A stretch of DNA of 64,000 bases from Ardenticatenaceae bacterium (GCA_020634215.1 JACKCD010000015.1:47462-111461); one strand, 5' to 3'; counted from the stretch's first letter, positions 16,514 to 25,213 are shown. Translations and numbers: made by a program. Notes: generated from the sequence alone by a model not told the origin.

Positions 16514-18418
16514 TTAGGTGCTTGATTCTTCGCCGACTTCTTCATCATCGGCTCCGTCTGTATCAGGTGATTGAATAGTTGGGGCTGGCAGAGCAGAAAC
16601 GGCCGTTTCCCCTTCCATCACCTTCCCATTCTTGTGATGCCCATTCACCACCAGCTCACCCCGCGCCGCTGCCAGTACCTGCTCCACCTCACGACCCGTC
16701 AACGAATCCCGCTCCAGTAGTGCATCCGCCACCGCCCGCACCTCGTCAGCGTGCATCCGCACGAATCCCTCCATCGCCCGTTCACACTGCCGCCAAAACC
16801 GCATGTAAACATTATCCTCACCATGATCCAGCTTCATTTCAAATGGGTCGGTAACAGGTGGGCCAAAGTGACCAAGCTGCGCTAGGTGGCGAATGTTGTG
16901 GCGCACATTTTCAAAGTCGGAGTAAGCTCCTGTCCAATATTCGCCGAGAAAAACGTTGGTGGCAACGTGTCCAGCCAGGTTCACCATGATGTCGGAGATA
17001 ATTGTTTTGGTGGGGCGAGCATACTCCTCAAACCTGGGCACATGCTGCACATATCCCAACGCTCCGCCCCGTCCAATAATGGTAGTCCGCACAATGCGGT
17101 GTTCCGGGCGGTAATAATAAGCAGCCACCGCGTGGCCTGCTTCGTGGTAAGCGATTTGCTGCCGCTGGTCGTCAGGCATTTCCTCAATGGGACGCTCCAG
17201 CCCAAACGACTGCTCTTGAAAGGCCAAATCAATGTCGCGCTGGTTGACCAAAAAACGGCCGTCGAACAGCGCCAACCGCACCGCATCCTTGGTAATGGCC
17301 GCCATAATTTTGGCGGGAGTTGCCGATACGGTATCTTCTACGATTGCTTCCACGTCAATTGTGTTATCGTGTTTAATCTGACTCAGATAATATTCCACAA
17401 TCGCCCGCCGCCCCGTTTTATCCGGGGGGGCAACCTCAATGGTACGGTCAAAACGGCCGGGGCGCGTTAACGCGGGGTCAAGCACGTCGGGGCGGTTGGT
17501 GGAACCCATAAACAGTACGTGCCAATCGCGTGGCGGCGGTTTGCGACCGCTCAACTGGCTAATTTTCTCCATAACTCGCTCCCAGCGCGTCTTTTCTTCC
17601 ACCCCATCCATTTCATAAAGCAGCCGCGTCAGCGCCCCGGTGCCACCGCCCATCATACCGCCCATCCCCATGCCCGTTTGCCGGCCGCCCATCACGCTCC
17701 CCCGCGAGGTACCAACGGCATCAATTTCGTCAATAAAGGCAATACACGCCCCATATTCCCGCGCCAAGTTCCGCGCCTTGCGGATAAACGAAATCATCCG
17801 CAGCACGTCCATGCCCCAAAACATCCCGCGAAAGCCAGAGCCTTCAACGGAAATAAAGGCCACGCCAGCCTCACCAGCCATACATTTTGCCAGCAGTGTC
17901 TTGCCCGTGCCAGGAGGACCATATAGCAGCAGACCGTTGATAAATTTACCCCCCATCTGCTGGAACTCGGTGCGGTCATAAAGCAGGGCCAGCCACTGCT
18001 TTACCATTTCCACCAGCCGCTCCTGCCCCTTGTAGTCGCGGAAGGTGACGGCCTTGGGGTCGCCAGGACGAATCATCTCGACCTTGGTTTGGGACATAAA
18101 CCAGAAGAGGGCTCCAAACTGGACGATCATAAAGACGATGGCAAAGGCAAGCTGGAGGATAATTTGCAGGAGACTGAGAACAGCGTTGAAAGCAAAGGGG
18201 CTGGAGCGGGCATAAAGCCACAGCACCACAATGAGCATGATGAACCAAAAGCGACGGATAAAACGGCCAACGCGCCGTAAGGGTTGGTTGCGCCGGGCAA
18301 CAATGTCGTTGCGTCGTCGCCGCGCCGCCTGCGCCGGGTCAATTTTCTTCTGTGGCTGTCCACCATCCGCAACCGCAGCCGCGTCCGTGGTTGTTTTGTG
18401 AATCTGTTTTTCGCCCAT
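16514..18418 (-). CDS. FtsH-like membrane AAA+ ATPase with M41 metalloprotease domain
   Basis: A 634-residue divergent FtsH. Two membrane segments occur near residues 57-75 and 80-110. Walker A is YGPPGTGKT (166-174), Walker B is CIAFIDEIDAVG (225-236) and the arginine-finger region is RPGRFDR (319-325). The zinc site is HEAGH (425-429) with the third ligand in TGAYSDFEN (Asp501). The pore loop reads GFRGMFWGMDVL instead of the usual FVEMFVGVG. A Gly/Met-rich insert (GGRQTGMGMGGMMGGGTG, about 244-261) sits after Walker B, followed by another unusual stretch before sensor 1. FtsH enzymes degrade membrane and regulatory proteins. The gene is monocistronic, and this may be a specialised paralogue. 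Confidence 0.88.
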   Translation of the reverse strand: MGEKQIHKTTTDAAAVADGGQPQKKIDPAQAARRRRNDIVARRNQPLRRVGRFIRRFWFIMLIVVLWLYARSSPFAFNAVLSLLQIILQLAFAIVFMIVQFGALFWFMSQTKVEMIRPGDPKAVTFRDYKGQERLVEMVKQWLALLYDRTEFQQMGGKFINGLLLYGPPGTGKTLLAKCMAGEAGVAFISVEGSGFRGMFWGMDVLRMISFIRKARNLAREYGACIAFIDEIDAVGTSRGSVMGGRQTGMGMGGMMGGGTGALTRLLYEMDGVEEKTRWERVMEKISQLSGRKPPPRDWHVLFMGSTNRPDVLDPALTRPGRFDRTIEVAPPDKTGRRAIVEYYLSQIKHDNTIDVEAIVEDTVSATPAKIMAAITKDAVRLALFDGRFLVNQRDIDLAFQEQSFGLERPIEEMPDDQRQQIAYHEAGHAVAAYYYRPEHRIVRTTIIGRGGALGYVQHVPRFEEYARPTKTIISDIMVNLAGHVATNVFLGEYWTGAYSDFENVRHNIRHLAQLGHFGPPVTDPFEMKLDHGEDNVYMRFWRQCERAMEGFVRMHADEVRAVADALLERDSLTGREVEQVLAAARGELVVNGHHKNGKVMEGETAVSALPAPTIQSPDTDGADDEEVGEESST

Positions 18419-18677
18419 GAAATGTCTCCTTACCGTGCAATTCGGGGTGCTGTGTCACTTTGCTGTCACGCAAGGGTCACAGAATAAGAAAAGTTTAAAC
18501 TAGTCTGGATCGTTGATCAAATTGTGGTATTTTCTTTGTTATTAGATTCTCATACAGGGTACTAATCTGGCTTTTATCTACGGCCGTTTTTCATAAGATA
18601 TGCGTTTGAACGAAGTCGGTCATATTGACGAAGGGGTGGCAACTGTGCAAGAATCTACATCATTAAAGGAAGGAACA

Positions 18678-18821
18678 ATGATGACTTTGACTTATTGGTT
18701 TTTAACTTTACCCACACTTCTGGCCGGGGCATATAGCATGTATCGTTTGCTGTTATGGCAGGCGGAGAAAAAGAAACGGCCGTTACCCGCACCAGTAACT
18801 ATTCCTCAAAGAGGACGCTAA
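18678..18821 (+). CDS. Small single-span membrane protein
   Basis: A 47-residue protein, MMTLTYWFLTLPTLLAGAY followed by a short basic tail (QAEKKKRPLPAP). It is preceded by a good ribosome-binding site (AAGGAAGG, 4-5 bases before ATG). The hydrophobic stretch at residues 3-25 is a likely membrane helix. It is separated from the YugP-type peptidase gene by 3 bases and is probably co-transcribed with it. An in-frame AACGGCCGTT site encodes part of the K-R-P-L tail. Function unknown. An upstream ATG at 18600 in the same frame has no ribosome-binding site. Confidence 0.55.
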   Translation: MMTLTYWFLTLPTLLAGAYSMYRLLLWQAEKKKRPLPAPVTIPQRGR

Positions 18822-18824
18822 ACA

Positions 18825-19511
18825 ATGTTTTTCAACCCACTTTATCTCGTTTTTGCATTGCCGGGGTTGTTGCTTGGCCTATGGGCACAATCACGGGTCA
18901 AATCTGCGTTTAACAAATACGCTCAGGTACGAACCATGCGGAACGTTACCGGGGCACAAGTCGCCCGCGCCCTGCTCGATTCGCAAGGACTGTACCACAT
19001 TGAAGTGGAGCGCGTGGATGGTTTTCTTAGCGACCATTACGACCCACGCGGCAAGGTACTGCGCCTCAGCCCCGCTGTTTACGACACGCCCAGCATTGCG
19101 GCGGCCGGCGTAGCGGCTCATGAAATGGGTCATGCGCTGCAAGATAAAGCCAGCTACTTTCCGCTGCAACTGCGGAGCGCCATCGTTCCGGCAGCACAGT
19201 TTGGCAGCACGCTGGCTCCGTGGCTTTTTATGGGCGGGTTACTGCTCAACTTCACCACCCTGGCCTGGGTCGGTGTGATCTTGTTCGCTGGAGCCGTTGT
19301 CTTTACGCTGGTGACGTTGCCGGTGGAGTTTGACGCGACCAAACGAGCCAAGCAGCTTTTGGTGAGTAACGGCATTTTGATCGGCGACGAAATCAATGGC
19401 GTGAACAAGGTGCTGGATGCTGCCGCGTTAACCTATGTGGCAGCCGCTGTCACGGCTATTGGGCAGCTTTTGTACTATGTCTTTTTGCTAACAGGTGGGC
19501 GGCGGCGGTAA
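18825..19511 (+). CDS. Membrane-embedded zinc metallopeptidase, YugP family
   Basis: A 228-residue protein of the neutral zinc metallopeptidase (YugP) family. An N-terminal hydrophobic segment (MFFNPLYLVFALPGLLLGLWAQ) is followed by the family motif VRTMRNVTGAQVARALLD, then DHYDPRGKVLRLSPAVYDTPSIAAAGVAAHEMGHALQ, where HEMGH is the zinc-binding HExxH. Further membrane segments lie near residues 135-165 and 200-225. The substrate is unknown. It follows the small membrane protein gene by 3 bases, and a strong terminator comes 9 bases after its stop. Confidence 0.9.
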   Translation: MFFNPLYLVFALPGLLLGLWAQSRVKSAFNKYAQVRTMRNVTGAQVARALLDSQGLYHIEVERVDGFLSDHYDPRGKVLRLSPAVYDTPSIAAAGVAAHEMGHALQDKASYFPLQLRSAIVPAAQFGSTLAPWLFMGGLLLNFTTLAWVGVILFAGAVVFTLVTLPVEFDATKRAKQLLVSNGILIGDEINGVNKVLDAAALTYVAAAVTAIGQLLYYVFLLTGGRRR

Positions 19512-19519
19512 AAAATGAA

Positions 19520-19565
19520 ACGGTCGTAGGTTCGAGGCATACCTCGAACCTACGACCGTCTTTTA
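19520..19565. terminator. Strong hairpin between convergent genes
   Basis: An 18-base perfect stem (arm ACGGTCGTAGGTTCGAGG) with a 4-base loop is followed by CTTTTA on the plus strand and CATTTTTT on the minus strand. It can terminate both the YugP operon and rocD. Confidence 0.85.
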
Positions 19566-20756
19566 TGCGGCCATTAACACCGGCTCAATTTGGCTCATTG
19601 CCCAGTCAATTTCCTCTTTGGTAATCACCAGCGGCGGCGCAAAGCGAATCACTTTTTCATGCGTCTCCTTACACAACATGCCTCGGTCGCGTAGGGCTTC
19701 GCAGAAGTGGCGGGCAGGCACCTGAAGTTCCACACCAATAAACAGGCCACGTCCGCGAACCTCTTTAATGTGGGGGCTTTCGATGCGCTGCAACCGCCCC
19801 TTAAAGTATTCCCCAAGTTCGGCCGAACGGCCGATTAATTCCTCATCCACCAACACCTTCAGCGCCGCCCGCGCCACCGCCGCCCCCAGCGGATTGCCGC
19901 CAAAGGTGCTGCCGTGGTCGCCGGGGCGGAACAGCCCCAGCACCGGCTGGTCGGAAAGCACCGCTGAAACGGGGTAGAAGCCACCGCCCAGCGCCTTGCC
20001 AATGATCACCATATCGGGGCGCACCCCTTCATGGTCACAGGCAAATAGTTTGCCGGTACGCCCCAGCCCCGTTTGGATTTCGTCGGCCACAAAGAGAACG
20101 TTGTGGCGTTGGCAGATGGCGTGGGCGGCCTGCAAAAAGCCATCGGGCGGCAGCACCACGCCTCCTTCTCCCTGGATCGGTTCAAACAAAAAGGCAACGG
20201 TGTTGGGGGTAATGGCTGCTTCCAGCGCGGCGGCATCGCCATATGGCACAGAGATAAAGCCGGGGGTGAAGGGGCCAAAATCTTCGCGGTATTGGGCTTC
20301 GCTGGAAAAACCGACGATGGTGGTGGTGCGACCGTGGAAGTTGCCGTCGCAAACGATGATTTCGGCTTGGTCACGGGCAACTTTTTTGACTTTATATCCC
20401 CATTTGCGGGCGGCTTTAACGGCCGTTTCCACCGCCTCCGCCCCCGTGTTCATCGGCAGAGCCATCTCATACCCCGTCAGCTCGCATAACTCCTGCAAAA
20501 ACGGCCCCATCTGGTCATTGCGAAACGCCCGCGAAGTCAGCGGGATCCGCTCCATCTGGGCAACTGCCGCCGCCATAATCGCCGGATGCCCGTGCCCCTG
20601 ATTCACCGCCGAATACGCTGCCAAACAATCCAAATATTTCTTTCCATCCACATCATAAACCCACACCCCCTTTCCCCGTTCAATAACCACATCAAGCGGG
20701 TGATAGTTATGGGCACTGTATTTGTTCGCCAAATCAATGTAATACTGACTGTTCAT
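19563..20756 (-). CDS. rocD: Ornithine--oxo-acid aminotransferase
   Basis: A 397-residue class III PLP-dependent aminotransferase that converts ornithine and 2-oxoglutarate to glutamate semialdehyde and glutamate. Family features include YSAHNYHPLDVVIERGKGVWVYDVDGKKYLDCLAAYSAVNQGH at the N-terminus, NTGAEAVETAVK, the cofactor-binding FVADEIQTGLGRTG and IIGKALGGGFYPVSAV, where Lys binds PLP, and GSTFGGNPLG. It starts at ATG 20756 with AGGAG 11 bases upstream. A complete terminator hairpin lies directly before that ribosome-binding site, so expression probably depends on read-through. Confidence 0.92.
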   Translation of the reverse strand: MNSQYYIDLANKYSAHNYHPLDVVIERGKGVWVYDVDGKKYLDCLAAYSAVNQGHGHPAIMAAAVAQMERIPLTSRAFRNDQMGPFLQELCELTGYEMALPMNTGAEAVETAVKAARKWGYKVKKVARDQAEIIVCDGNFHGRTTTIVGFSSEAQYREDFGPFTPGFISVPYGDAAALEAAITPNTVAFLFEPIQGEGGVVLPPDGFLQAAHAICQRHNVLFVADEIQTGLGRTGKLFACDHEGVRPDMVIIGKALGGGFYPVSAVLSDQPVLGLFRPGDHGSTFGGNPLGAAVARAALKVLVDEELIGRSAELGEYFKGRLQRIESPHIKEVRGRGLFIGVELQVPARHFCEALRDRGMLCKETHEKVIRFAPPLVITKEEIDWAMSQIEPVLMAA

Positions 20757-20776
20757 GACAACACTATCTCCTAAGA

Positions 20777-20921
20777 CAAAAAAAGCCTGATTTGCATAAA
20801 TCAGGCTTTGCTCAGACAGTCCGGCTCCCTAAAAGGAAAACCAAACGTCATCTTTTCATCAGTTGTTCGTCCACATCTATCATAATCTACTCAGCGGCAT
20901 TCGGCAAAAGCAAGATTAAGC
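20777..20921 (-). promoter_or_regulatory. rocD leader ending in an attenuator-like terminator
   Basis: On the minus strand the 12-base stem AAAGCCTGATTT/AAATCAGGCTTT with a 4-base loop is followed by TTTTTTT (20777-20809). It ends about 5 bases before the rocD ribosome-binding site and 20 bases before ATG. A terminator so close to the gene suggests transcription attenuation. The 110 bases upstream contain AGGGAGCCGGACTGTCTGAG, whose conserved-looking segments match no riboswitch I can name. The alternative is a plain terminator of the upstream kinase gene with an initiation site squeezed in behind it. Confidence 0.55.
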
Positions 20922-21485
20922 TCATTCATTGGCGTTGATTTGCGCCACAATCTCCTCAATGCCAGGCGCATACCCCCCTTTTGTAGCAACGTAAGCAGTA
21001 GGCACGTCTAATAACGGTGCAACATAGTCGCTTGGGGCGGCCAATACACCCGTTTCACGGTAAATCGCCACGTGCTTGTCACCATGATAGAACTCCCGCT
21101 TAGGATCCTCCAACCCGCGCAGGAGGTGACGTTGGGCAGCTACTTCATCCTCAACCGAACAGACAATCATAAAAACCACGCCCTGTGCCAGAATTGACGG
21201 CAACTTTGCTGCCCAGACCTGATGCTGAAACGCCGCCTCAATCACAATGGAAACCTTGCCAGCCAAATAATGCTGCACAATTTCAAAGAAAAGATTGGAA
21301 ACAATGCCGTTTGTATCTGCGGGAAGCTGGTCATGTTTTACGCCAAAGGTATTTACATACCCCTCTTTGATCTCATCACGTGAGACCACTGGCCGCCACA
21401 GCCGCTGGCCGAGTAGCTTGGCTAGTGTTGTCTTTCCCGAACCCGGTCGTCCCGTAACCACAATGCACTTGGGTTTTACACTCAT
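20922..21485 (-). CDS. P-loop kinase-like ATPase (AAA_33 type)
   Basis: A protein of about 187 residues beginning MSVKPKCIVVTGRPGSGKTTLAKLLGQRL, where GRPGSGKTT is the Walker A loop, followed by SRDEIKEGYVNTFG and EAAFQHQVW. These are typical of small zeta-toxin- or shikimate-kinase-like phosphotransferases that act on small molecules. The start at 21485 is chosen because the family begins just before the beta strand. A second kinase of similar size (22246-22818) lies nearby on the same strand. Substrate unknown. No AACGGCCGTT site lies in this 20.4-23.8 kb stretch. Confidence 0.75.
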   Translation of the reverse strand: MSVKPKCIVVTGRPGSGKTTLAKLLGQRLWRPVVSRDEIKEGYVNTFGVKHDQLPADTNGIVSNLFFEIVQHYLAGKVSIVIEAAFQHQVWAAKLPSILAQGVVFMIVCSVEDEVAAQRHLLRGLEDPKREFYHGDKHVAIYRETGVLAAPSDYVAPLLDVPTAYVATKGGYAPGIEEIVAQINANE

Positions 21486-21595
21486 ACTCAACCATCCATT
21501 AAATGTAAAGGAAGCTTGACATATAGACAGGTTCACTTTACAATAAACGCACACAAACAACTTTTAATAGATACAGATCCCAAATGGAGGCAACC

Positions 21596-21991
21596 ATGAT
21601 TAACAGCAAAAGAATAAAACAAAGGGCAAAATTCGCTCGCCCACTGCTCATACCGTTTATTTTGTATATTGGGTTATTACCAATAGCTACCTCATGGGCA
21701 CCTACGATGGAGACACCCTTACTGCGCTATGGCATCGCCTTACTGCCAATCCTCCCTGGTATTTTTCTGGCCTTGGGCACAGTGCGTGCTGCTAAACAAT
21801 TTGACGAATTGGAACGCCGAATTTTGCTTGAGGCCGCAACATTTAGCTTTTGCTTCACCTTGATTTTAATGGTTAGCCTGGGGCTTCTAAACGTAGTAGG
21901 CCTACCAACACCCAATCCTATGCTCATTGCTGCTATCATGGCTTTATTTCTCATCATCGGTAAATTTTGGGGTAACTGGAGGTCTCAATGA
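21596..21991 (+). CDS. Four-span membrane protein paired with an XRE regulator
   Basis: A 131-residue protein with about four hydrophobic segments (PLLIPFILYIGLLPIA, YGIALLPILPGIFLALG, FSFCFTLILMVSLGLLNVVG, MLIAAIMALFLIIGKFWG). It has a conserved-looking cytoplasmic motif AAKQFDELERRILLEA between helices 2 and 3. The ATG at 21596 has GGAGG 5 bases before it. Its stop codon overlaps the start of the helix-turn-helix gene (ATGA). Such membrane protein/XRE pairs are common in Firmicutes and Chloroflexota, where the small regulator controls its partner. Function unknown. Confidence 0.75.
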   Translation: MINSKRIKQRAKFARPLLIPFILYIGLLPIATSWAPTMETPLLRYGIALLPILPGIFLALGTVRAAKQFDELERRILLEAATFSFCFTLILMVSLGLLNVVGLPTPNPMLIAAIMALFLIIGKFWGNWRSQ

Positions 21992-22200
21992 AAAATCGGC
22001 TGCGCGTTTTGCGAGCCGAACATCAATGGTCACAGGAGCGACTAGCCGATGAATTGGGCGTTTCCCGCCAAACGATTAACGCCATCGAAAATGGTAAATA
22101 TGACCCCAGCCTACCCTTAGCCTTCAAAATAGCATCCCTCTTCCAATTACTTATTGAAGACATTTTTCAACCAGAGGAAGCGGTAAACCACAAAGCGTGA
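21988..22200 (+). CDS. Short XRE-family helix-turn-helix regulator
   Basis: A 70-residue Cro/C1-type DNA-binding protein, almost entirely HTH: MKNRLRVLRAEHQWSQERLADELGVSRQTINAIENGKYDPSLPLAFKIA in shortened outline, with the classic SQERLADELGVSRQTIN recognition region. The C-terminal LFQLLIEDIFQPEE matches the YozG-like subgroup. It overlaps the membrane protein gene by 4 bases and is translated with it; autoregulation of the pair is likely but not shown. Confidence 0.9.
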   Translation: MKNRLRVLRAEHQWSQERLADELGVSRQTINAIENGKYDPSLPLAFKIASLFQLLIEDIFQPEEAVNHKA

Positions 22201-22245
22201 GTATCTAAAGGCAGATAATATGGCATACCAAGACAACGATCTTGA

Positions 22246-22818
22246 TTATGGCAATTGGCGGATAATCTCAGCACAAATTTCTTCAGGCGTTTTATCCTTG
22301 GTATAAACAATCCGTTTCGCTAGTTGTCTGTTTGAAGGATGCCGCAGAAGGTATTCATTTAGCGCAAACAATTCGTTGGTAAACGCCTGTCCTGCCTCAT
22401 GCAACATCTTGGTCAAACGGCTTTTCAATATCGCCGTCGACTCATCCATATCTGCAGACGGCAAAAGTAGTACCACGTTGGGATATGGTGCCAGCGTATT
22501 TTCAACCCGCACTTGCAGATCGTTGTCGTCATACACTGAATTGCTGGCTCCAAAATCAATGATACCGTAATAATCAGCCAGAATCATTTCAATCAATTGA
22601 GCGTCAAAAGGTTCGCTGTAACGCAACACACCCCGAATTCCCTGTTCAGATGCGGCAATCTGGGCAGCAAGCACTTTATCATAACCTATCTTGGCGTAAT
22701 AGCCCCAGCGAACGACATCTACGGTGCAAAGAGGCAGCTTCAGCTTTTGCGCCAGCAAATGCCCGACGGTGCTTTTGCCAGCCCCAATTGGCCCAATTAG
22801 GACAATCGTTGTGTTCAT
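22246..22818 (-). CDS. P-loop small-molecule kinase-like protein
   Basis: About 190 residues, starting MNTTIVLIGPIGAGKSTVGHLLAQKLKLPLCTVDVVRWGYY. GPIGAGKST is the Walker A loop and the layout is like shikimate or nucleoside kinases. The middle contains DFGASNSVYDDNDLQVRVENTLAPYPNVVLLLPS and the end is a lid and helix (SNRQLAKRIVYTKDKTPEEICAEII). The start at 22818 avoids overlap with the neighbouring gene. The substrate is unknown. It is not AroK in context, since no aromatic pathway genes are near. Confidence 0.75.
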   Translation of the reverse strand: MNTTIVLIGPIGAGKSTVGHLLAQKLKLPLCTVDVVRWGYYAKIGYDKVLAAQIAASEQGIRGVLRYSEPFDAQLIEMILADYYGIIDFGASNSVYDDNDLQVRVENTLAPYPNVVLLLPSADMDESTAILKSRLTKMLHEAGQAFTNELFALNEYLLRHPSNRQLAKRIVYTKDKTPEEICAEIIRQLP

Positions 22819-22870
22819 TACCAAAGGGTTGTTAGGTGGGAGCAACACTGCGCTAAACTCTACAAAACGA

Positions 22871-23515
22871 CTACTCGCAATTATTATGCAATCTCCACAT
22901 TTCTGGGTCGTGCCCTTCTGGAACATTTTGACAGGGGTCGCTTGATGAATATCCTCTTAGCTCATTATATTGTGCCACCTGCTGTGGCGTAAGCACATCT
23001 ACCATATACAAATGGTATTTTAAGTGGAGTATCCTTAACTGAGCATACAAATCGGTACTTTCTGCAATCTTTTCCTCTAAAAATGCTTCGTTAATCGTTC
23101 CATTCTGAAATGCATTATCCAGTGCCTGTTCAACATCAATGATTTGTGTACCAAGAGTAATCGCTTCCGAGCGCATTTTGCTGTAAAGTACTTCTACCTG
23201 CTCCCGCTGGTCGGTTGTCAGATCAAATTCACCCGCCTCCACTGCATCTAGCACGTGACGTGGGCCAGGATAGCCATTGAGTTCTGCTGGTTTTGCCATG
23301 CCGCCAAAAGGTGTGCCAGCTCCAGCCAGCAGTCCCTCTATATCTGCCTGTGACAACGCTTTAATCCCTCTCGTTTCTTGCCCAAGGTAAGGTGACTGAA
23401 TGGCACTTTCATTTGCTGTTTCCGTTGGTACGGTGGCTGGTCGCCAAAACCACACGCCAACTAACGCTATTAGCCCCACTGCAATAATACTGACAAAGAT
23501 TTTTGATTGACTCAT
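22871..23515 (-). CDS. Membrane-anchored Spy/CpxP-like periplasmic protein
   Basis: A 214-residue protein with an N-terminal membrane anchor (KIFVSIIAVGLIALVGVWFW, residues 5-24) and an external helical domain. The LTTDQREQVEVLYSKMRSEAITLG and LTPQQVAQYNELRGY segments fit the LTxxQ repeat of the Spy/CpxP chaperone and metal-sensor fold. The C-terminus HDPEMWRLHNNCE offers His/Met/Cys ligands and could bind a metal. It has a good GGAAG ribosome-binding region before ATG. No two-component partner is adjacent. Confidence 0.65.
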   Translation of the reverse strand: MSQSKIFVSIIAVGLIALVGVWFWRPATVPTETANESAIQSPYLGQETRGIKALSQADIEGLLAGAGTPFGGMAKPAELNGYPGPRHVLDAVEAGEFDLTTDQREQVEVLYSKMRSEAITLGTQIIDVEQALDNAFQNGTINEAFLEEKIAESTDLYAQLRILHLKYHLYMVDVLTPQQVAQYNELRGYSSSDPCQNVPEGHDPEMWRLHNNCE

Positions 23516-23742
23516 TCTTCTTCCTTTTCAAACCGACCGGCTACCCTGGGAACCAGTGGCACACCAGTTCAATGCACGCAGGTAGGGCCGAGGGGGTTCC
23601 TCCACCAGCCCGGCCGACTCTCGCCCTAATCTATCTCAATGGACATCTTGCCAGGATATTTTACCTCAAGCGGTCAACGCTTGGACACAACCAAATCAAT
23701 CGCCTCGGCCACATGCTCGTCATGACGAGCCCCACTATCATG

Positions 23743-24258
23743 TCATTGCCTAGCCTTAGACACCCAAACGGCCGTTTTGTGTTCTTTCTGCCCCAGAAAC
23801 AAACTCAATTGCCCGGCATGTTCCTGAACATGCCGCATGTTGTAAAGCAGCAACTCCGCCACGCTCATTTCAGGCCAATCCGTGCGACACCGCTGTGGGG
23901 CTAAGGCGTTCGTTAGGCCGTGAATGGTTTCCTGGCACTTTTGCCGACTATACGCGAGATAACTTTGCAACTCGGCCTTGGTATACACTCGTTCGGGTAA
24001 CAGCCCGGCTTCAAACTCGCTGAGCGTAAAGGGCGGCGGGGGTGAGAATGTTTCAATGGAGTCAGCCAGGTAAAAATCGAGCCAAAAGATGGTATGGTAG
24101 GTTACATACCAGAAAGCCGTGAACTCAGGTTGCACTGAACGGTCATTGTAGAGCTGTGCCTGCCAAAGTTCGCTAGGACAGGCATTCAAGGCACTGCCGA
24201 GCATATCAATGGCTGCCCCAAATTGCTGCCAAATGATAGTTTGCCACTGTTTGTCCAT
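23743..24258 (-). CDS. DinB-family four-helix metal-binding protein
   Basis: A 171-residue DinB/YfiT-type protein. An FWYVTYHTIFWLDFYL motif (first His, about residues 50-65) and MRHVQEHAGQLSLFLG near the C-terminus supply the three-histidine metal site of this family. Members include bacillithiol- or mycothiol-dependent transferases, but this one cannot be assigned a substrate. It is monocistronic; the 227-base gap after it holds no recognisable gene. Confidence 0.75.
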   Translation of the reverse strand: MDKQWQTIIWQQFGAAIDMLGSALNACPSELWQAQLYNDRSVQPEFTAFWYVTYHTIFWLDFYLADSIETFSPPPPFTLSEFEAGLLPERVYTKAELQSYLAYSRQKCQETIHGLTNALAPQRCRTDWPEMSVAELLLYNMRHVQEHAGQLSLFLGQKEHKTAVWVSKARQ

Positions 24259-24304
24259 TTCACCCCTCCTTCAACTTTTGCTGTTGCAGTGGTATTATAT
24301 GAGG

Positions 24305-24362
24305 AGGAAAACCTTCTCATGGTGTTCAGATGAATACTAAATCTTACCATTTGAGAAGGTAC
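24305..24362 (-). terminator. Hairpin after lepB
   Basis: Read on the minus strand, ACCTTCTCAAATGG pairs with CCATGAGAAGGT (two-base bulge) and is followed by TTTTCCTCC. It lies 13-70 bases after the signal peptidase stop codon. Confidence 0.65.
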
Positions 24363-24374
24363 AAAGCACCAAAG

Positions 24375-24953
24375 TTATTGAATCAGCTGTAATTCTGAGA
24401 AAGGCCAATAGGTAAGCCAGGCGCGACCGCTGATTTGGTCAAGAGCCACTGCGCCAAAGTAGCGCGAGTCGTTGGAGTTGTTGCGGTTGTCGCCCAGCAC
24501 AAAGACGTGGTTGGGCGGCACTGTGACGGGGGCAAAGTCGGGTTGCCCGGCGTTTTGGGAGAGGTAAGGTTCGTTGATTAAACGGCCGTTAACATACAAC
24601 TGCCCCTGTCGCACCTCCAACACCTCGCCCGGCAGGCCAACCACGCGCTTGATAAGCCGTTCCTGCCCCATATCGCGCAAAATCACCACCACATCCCCAC
24701 GGTGAGGCAAACTAAAGCGATAGCTTAATTTTTCCACAATCAATCGCTGTTCCGGGTGGATGGTTGGCTCCATGCTGTGGCCGTGGACAACGTGCGCCTG
24801 CGCTACAAAAAAGATAAGCATCAGTGCCACCACAACGCCTCTGGCACCTGCACCTATCATGTCCCCAATAAATTTGAAAAGACGACCCAATACAGTTTCG
24901 GCCGCAGCCCCTAATGCGGGGCGAGTACCCAGTGATTCCATTGTTTCATTCAT
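24375..24953 (-). CDS. lepB: Signal peptidase I
   Basis: A 192-residue membrane serine protease that removes signal peptides from exported proteins. One N-terminal membrane segment (about residues 38-55, GVVVALMLIFFVAQAHVV) is followed directly by the nucleophile motif HGHSMEPTI (Ser about 60) and by GDVVVI. The general-base lysine is in RLIKRVVGLPGE (about residue 102), and the C-terminal box is VFVLGDNRNNSNDSRYFG. All catalytic boxes are intact. It is monocistronic. Confidence 0.95.
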   Translation of the reverse strand: MNETMESLGTRPALGAAAETVLGRLFKFIGDMIGAGARGVVVALMLIFFVAQAHVVHGHSMEPTIHPEQRLIVEKLSYRFSLPHRGDVVVILRDMGQERLIKRVVGLPGEVLEVRQGQLYVNGRLINEPYLSQNAGQPDFAPVTVPPNHVFVLGDNRNNSNDSRYFGAVALDQISGRAWLTYWPFSELQLIQ

Positions 24954-25213
24954 AACAGTACATCAATTAACAATACACAGATTTTGCGAACAGAAAATTG
25001 CTCCTTTTATCAATTTTGCCAAGCAACTCAATCTGAACTCGGTGTAGCATAGCATAGCGTCGCCTACAAAGACTCTTACGCTTTAGTACCAGTCACAATC
25101 ATTTATGTCTTATTCACATAGGAAAATGGTCACCAAGAGTAAGTTTGCATTTTGTTCACAGTCGGGTCAGAATACTTTTGTCACTTTGTCCAACTAAACA
25201 AGGAGCATTTTTA
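24954..25213. promoter_or_regulatory. Divergent promoter region of lepB and osmC-like gene, with box ACTTTGTCCAACTA
   Basis: A 260-base AT-richer region without a gene. The box ACTTTGTCCAACTA (25183-25196) is identical to that at 5093-5106 and sits just before the AAGGAG ribosome-binding site of the OsmC-like gene. Confidence 0.45.

Noticed and set aside
20777..20921. T-box or known riboswitch in the rocD leader
   Set aside because: The T-box sequence GGTACCGCG is absent and no consensus of SAM, TPP, lysine, glycine or guanidine riboswitches could be matched with confidence.
22246..22926. Longer kinase product overlapping the Spy-like gene
   Set aside because: The extension is not conserved-looking and would overlap the 3' end of the neighbour; the start at 22818 fits the P-loop fold.
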